Positions 6,814 to 9,292 of a stretch of 9,292 bases of DNA are shown here, in pieces. Position numbers and translations under genes: made by a program. Under the pieces are notes generated by a model. It did not search any database and was not told the origin of the DNA. It was given only the letters and a program-made list of their open reading frames with translations. Numbering within the stretch: the stretch's first letter is position 1; the number at the start of each line of letters is the position of its first letter. The DNA is from Deltaproteobacteria bacterium (GTDB lineage: Bacteria; Desulfobacterota; Desulfobaccia; Desulfobaccales; 0-14-0-80-60-11). The stretch lies in the NCBI GenBank assembly GCA_023381945.1, contig JAMCQY010000386.1, forward strand, positions 1 through 9,292, written 5' to 3'.

Positions 6814-7059
6814 TCAGTCAATGCCCTGGCCCAGACGGTAGGCGTGCTGCAGGATTTCCATGGCCAGATCGAAGGCGTTGCGGTGGTCCAGGACCATCTC
6901 GGAATGGCAGTCTCTTTTCTCGCCGCTGCAAGTGTAAAAGACTATTTTTATTTTGCCTTCAGGACGTTGCACCACTGCCACCTCGCCTTCCGGCTCCAAG
7001 GTCTTATAGGTGCGATGTGCCTCATGTTCCGGATCTGCTGTTTGGACAGGATGAACCAT
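6814..7059 (-). CDS. Small hypothetical protein, 81 residues
   Basis: Not a family I can name. The reality of the gene is supported by an excellent ribosome site on the minus strand (AGGAGG, five bases before the ATG at 7059) and by protein-like content: an N-terminal polar region, a beta-like stretch (EGEVAVVQRPEGKIKIVFYTC, about 24-44), Cys44 and Cys51 with nearby His52 and His59, then a helix-forming end (NAFDLAMEILQHAYRLGQ, 61-78). No signal peptide or membrane segment. It is divergent from mnmG, with 77 bases between starts, and convergent with the 129-residue gene across the inverted repeat. The plus-strand frame covering the same bases (6844-7083) lacks comparable support. The two cysteines and histidines could bind a metal, but that is speculative. 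Confidence 0.72.
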   Translation of the reverse strand: MVHPVQTADPEHEAHRTYKTLEPEGEVAVVQRPEGKIKIVFYTCSGEKRDCHSEMVLDHRNAFDLAMEILQHAYRLGQGID

Positions 7060-7064
7060 AATCT

Positions 7065-7070
7065 CCTCCT
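7065..7070 (-). promoter_or_regulatory. Strong Shine-Dalgarno site of the 81-residue gene
   Basis: The minus-strand sequence AGGAGG (within GAGGAGGAG, 7063-7071) lies five bases upstream of the ATG at 7059. It is the best ribosome-binding match in the window, and it decides both the strand and the start of this small gene. Confidence 0.75.
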
Positions 7071-7091
7071 CAACCAGAAGTGAATGACGGT

Positions 7092-7120
7092 TTAGTAATC
7101 ATCTCGCGACTGTAATTCAA
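7092..7120 (-). promoter_or_regulatory. Weak candidate promoter of the 81-residue gene
   Basis: On the minus strand TTGAAT (7120-7115) is followed after 17 bases by TACTAA (7097-7092). They match the -35 and -10 consensus at four and three positions. The spacing is ideal and the leader would be about 26 nt, but the hexamers are weak. No better mnmG promoter was seen in the shared 77-base divergent region. Confidence 0.28.
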
Positions 7121-7136
7121 GGTCGAAAACTCCACC

Positions 7137-9014
7137 ATGGCCTTTTATTCCAAAGAATATGATCTAATCATCATCGGGGCGGGCCACGCCGGCTGCGAAG
7201 CTGCCCTGGCTGCGGCCCGCATGGGACTTGGAGTGCTCCTCTTCAATCTCAATCTCGACACCATGGCCCAGATGGCCTGCAACCCGGCGGTGGGGGGCCT
7301 GGCCAAGGGCCACGTGGTCAAAGAGATTGACGCCCTGGGCGGGGCCATGGGGGAATTGGCGGACCTGACCGGTATCCAGTTCCGCACCCTGAACCTCTCC
7401 AAAGGGCCGGCGGTCCGCGGCACCCGGGTTCAGTGCGACAAGCAGGCCTACCGCCTGGCCATGAAGGCCCGCCTGGAGCAAGAGAGCCGCATAGAACTGC
7501 GCGAAGCCATGGTGGAACGGCTCCTGGTGGAGGATGGCCGGGTGGTGGGGGTGATGGAGACCCTGGGACTGGCCTACCGGGCCCGGACCGTGCTCATCAC
7601 CACCGGCACCTTTTTGAATGGCCTGATCCACATTGGTGAGGTCCGCATCCCGGCCGGCCGGGCCGGGGAGTTCGCCTCGACTTCCCTGGCGGCCCACCTC
7701 AAGGAGCTGGGATTCCGCATGGGACGGCTGAAAACCGGCACGCCGCCGCGGCTTAGGGCCGGCAGCATCGATCTCCATGGCATGGGCCGGTTGGAGGGTG
7801 ATTCCCGGCCCCGCCCCTTCTCCTGGCGCAGCACGAACGGTCCCCGGGAGCAGGTCTCTTGCTTCGTCACCCACACTAATCGAGTCACGCATAAAGTCAT
7901 CAAAGACAACATCCACCTGTCGCCCTTGTACAACGGCTCGATCCAGGGGATCAGCGCCCGCTATTGTCCCTCATTGGAAGACAAGGTGATGCGTTTCCCG
8001 GACAAGGCCAGCCATCAGGTGACCCTGGAGCCCGAGGGTCTGCATACGGCCGAAATCTACGCCAAGGGCCTGGGCAATTGCCTGCCGGTGGAACTGCAGT
8101 TGGAGCTGTTCCGAACCGTCCCGGGTTTGGAGGAAGTCGAGGTCATGCGGCCGGCCTACGCCATCGAGTATGATTACGTGGACCCTTTGCAACTGCAGCC
8201 CACCCTGGAGACCAAGCTGATCAAGGGGCTCTTTCTGGCCGGGCAGATCAACGGCACCTCGGGCTACGAGGAGGCTGCCGGCCAAGGCCTCTGGGCCGGA
8301 ATCAACGCCGCCTGTCAAGTCTTGGGGCGGCCGCCCTTTCTGCCGCACCGCTCGCAGGCCTACCTGGCGGTCCTGGTGGATGACCTGGTGACCCGGGGCA
8401 CCCGGGAACCTTACCGGCTTTTCACCTCCCGGGCCGAATACCGCCTGCTGCTCCGGGAAGATAATGCCGATCAGCGCCTGACCGAGTGGGGCCATGATCT
8501 GGGTTTGGTGGGTCGGGAGGCCCTGGACCGTTTGCACGAAAAGCAGCGGCTCCTGCAGGAAGAAGAGGCTCGCCTGGCCGGCCGCCGGGTTTATCCCTCG
8601 GCGGAAGTCAATGCGGCGCTCACCAGCCGGGGCAGCGCGCCGTTGAAGGAGCCCACGCCCTTTCTAAACCTGGTCAAACGGCCCCAATTGGACCTGCCCA
8701 CCCTTTACCAACTGGCCGGAGAGGAGCCCCCAGTGCCGGCGGTGGTGATGGAGCAGTTGGAGATCAAGCACAAATACGAGGGCTACATCCGGCGGCAGGA
8801 GGACTCCGCCAAAAAATTCTCCCAGGGCGAAGGTCGCCGCATCCCGCCGGACTTCGACTATGACGGGGTCCCGGGATTGTCCATGGAAGTGCGGGAAAAA
8901 TTGCAGGAAGTCCGGCCGCGCTCGCTGGGCCAGGCAGCCCGCATCTCCGGGGTCACGCCCGCGGCCCTGGCCATCTTGATGGTTTATCTAAAGCGTGGAG
9001 GCAGGAAAATCTAG
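7137..9014 (+). CDS. mnmG: tRNA uridine-5-carboxymethylaminomethyl modification enzyme MnmG (GidA)
   Basis: Works with the GTPase MnmE to place a (carboxymethyl)aminomethyl group on C5 of wobble U34 in tRNAs reading A/G-ending codons, using FAD and NADH. The 625 residues match full length (about 630). FAD-binding loop [12 protein letters not shown] (12-23); MACNPAVGG with Cys48; [14 protein letters not shown] (92-105); [27 protein letters not shown]; the [11 protein letters not shown] segment with Cys277. Cys48 and Cys277 correspond to the two functionally important cysteines of the Escherichia coli enzyme. Second dinucleotide region [20 protein letters not shown] (365-384), then the helical C-terminal domain with KYEGYI (546-551) that contacts MnmE and tRNA. 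The start ATG 7137 is fixed by the family N-terminus, but its ribosome site is poor: AAGG about 14 bases upstream. In many bacteria rsmG follows; here a convergent small gene does. Complete, no frameshift. Confidence 0.98.
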   Translation: MAFYSKEYDLIIIGAGHAGCEAALAAARMGLGVLLFNLNLDTMAQMACNPAVGGLAKGHVVKEIDALGGAMGELADLTGIQFRTLNLSKGPAVRGTRVQCDKQAYRLAMKARLEQESRIELREAMVERLLVEDGRVVGVMETLGLAYRARTVLITTGTFLNGLIHIGEVRIPAGRAGEFASTSLAAHLKELGFRMGRLKTGTPPRLRAGSIDLHGMGRLEGDSRPRPFSWRSTNGPREQVSCFVTHTNRVTHKVIKDNIHLSPLYNGSIQGISARYCPSLEDKVMRFPDKASHQVTLEPEGLHTAEIYAKGLGNCLPVELQLELFRTVPGLEEVEVMRPAYAIEYDYVDPLQLQPTLETKLIKGLFLAGQINGTSGYEEAAGQGLWAGINAACQVLGRPPFLPHRSQAYLAVLVDDLVTRGTREPYRLFTSRAEYRLLLREDNADQRLTEWGHDLGLVGREALDRLHEKQRLLQEEEARLAGRRVYPSAEVNAALTSRGSAPLKEPTPFLNLVKRPQLDLPTLYQLAGEEPPVPAVVMEQLEIKHKYEGYIRRQEDSAKKFSQGEGRRIPPDFDYDGVPGLSMEVREKLQEVRPRSLGQAARISGVTPAALAILMVYLKRGGRKI

Positions 9015-9080
9015 GAGGCGCGCCTTCACCTGCTTGGGTCAGGAAATGAACCGCGCCGTACCTTGCATTTCCCAATTCCC

Positions 9081-9111
9081 CGGCCTGATCTTTGCAGACC
9101 GTTGCAGGCCG
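9081..9111. terminator. Short inverted repeat between mnmG and the convergent lipoprotein gene
   Basis: CGGCCTG (9081-9087) pairs with CAGGCCG (9105-9111), a perfect seven-base GC-rich stem with a 17-base loop. It begins four bases beyond the stop of the minus-strand lipoprotein gene. There is no T run on either strand, so it is at best a weak terminator, possibly shared by the convergent genes. Confidence 0.3.
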
Positions 9112-9115
9112 AAAG

Positions 9116-9292
9116 CTATCTGTTCGTCGGACCCATGGAGCGGTCGGCCGAATAATAGAAATAGTCGGGGCTTACCGAAGCGCCGCACATGGCGCACAGG
9201 GCGGCGCGGTTTACTACCCCGCTTGAATTGGTTTCGGCGCAGCCCCACAGCCCTAATACCATCAGCAATATCAGGCCAACCGCTCTTCTCAT
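9116..9292 (-). CDS. Small predicted lipoprotein with a CxxC motif, 58 residues
   Basis: Read on the minus strand, the last three bases of the window are an ATG opening a 58-codon frame that ends in TAG at 9116-9118. The product starts MRRAVGLILLMVLGLWGC: two arginines, a hydrophobic core and a lipobox-like LWGC ending in Cys18. This is a classic signal-peptidase II signal, so the mature protein of about 41 residues would be lipid-anchored on the outer side of the inner membrane or in the outer membrane. The mature part holds LCAMCG (Cys33, Cys36) and an aromatic patch DYFYYSADRS. CxxCG suggests zinc binding or thiol chemistry; CxxCH for haem is absent. The shape loosely recalls the cysteine region of NosL-type copper lipoproteins, but the protein is far shorter and I do not claim that. 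The ribosome site lies outside the window, and a start farther upstream cannot be excluded. A premature stop in a longer gene is possible. Confidence 0.68.
   Translation of the reverse strand: MRRAVGLILLMVLGLWGCAETNSSGVVNRAALCAMCGASVSPDYFYYSADRSMGPTNR

Noticed and set aside
6844..7083. Plus-strand frame of 79 codons opposite the 81-residue gene
   Set aside because: It has no ribosome site, whereas the minus-strand alternative has an AGGAGG at ideal distance. Only one is likely real.
7164..7916. Minus-strand frame of 250 codons opposite mnmG
   Set aside because: It is the complement of a complete MnmG coding sequence; the composition is typical of antisense frames and there is no recognisable domain.
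9015..9030. GGCGCGCC palindrome just after the mnmG stop, considered as a terminator
   Set aside because: The palindrome has no loop and no following T tract; it is a short GC-rich palindrome expected by chance here.
9039..9248. Minus-strand frame of 69 codons overlapping the lipoprotein gene
   Set aside because: It gives an arginine-rich product without a domain, in a different frame from a sequence with a clear lipoprotein signal.
1..9292. Search by eye for tRNA, rRNA, CRISPR arrays, transposases and integrase sites
   Set aside because: No cloverleaf, regularly spaced repeats or recombinase motifs were seen; the only repeat structure is the 6735-6810 element and the weak edge repeat of the island.

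Overview
The window reads as a chromosomal segment of a moderately high-GC Gram-negative bacterium. A Desulfobacterota/deltaproteobacterial host (Desulfobacca- or Syntrophobacter-like) is my best guess. The reasons are the C5 haem pathway gene hemA translationally coupled to a CcsA/HemX-type membrane protein, a small zinc-ribbon gene of a kind I associate with that group, a CCAGTAG-type intergenic inverted repeat, and a small predicted lipoprotein. This placement is inference and rests on no single diagnostic gene.

Layout. Bases 2-727 hold the 3' part of a spermidine-synthase-like methyltransferase gene whose start lies outside the window. A short intergenic stretch with a hairpin and a strong extended -10 promoter leads into ccsA (808-1641), which overlaps hemA (1638-2936) by ATGA. 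A promoter-like sequence and a ribosome-site hairpin then precede a 1086-residue single-chain restriction-modification protein of type IIG architecture (3055-6315): N-terminal PD-(D/E)XK nuclease, N6-adenine methyltransferase and C-terminal target-recognition region. This gene is clearly more AT-rich than everything around it and looks acquired. Housekeeping-type composition resumes at once with a 129-residue six-cysteine protein (6342-6731).

The gap between that gene and a convergent 81-residue hypothetical gene (6814-7059, minus strand) is filled by a 76-bp inverted repeat built from CCAGTAG units. The 81-residue gene is divergent from mnmG (7137-9014), the tRNA wobble-uridine modification enzyme, which is complete and has its catalytic cysteines. 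After a 100-bp gap the window ends with a 58-residue predicted lipoprotein carrying a CxxC motif on the minus strand (9116-9292), whose start codon is the last three bases of the window.

How the genes work together. ccsA and hemA form a haem/cytochrome unit: HemA commits glutamyl-tRNA to tetrapyrrole synthesis, and the CcsA-like protein handles haem for cytochrome c or supports HemA. mnmG is independent translation housekeeping. The restriction-modification gene is the accessory item and the likeliest defence system here. It appears self-contained, with no separate specificity, methylase or controller gene beside it. I see no tRNA, rRNA, CRISPR, transposase or integrase. No stretch longer than 300 bases lacks a gene.
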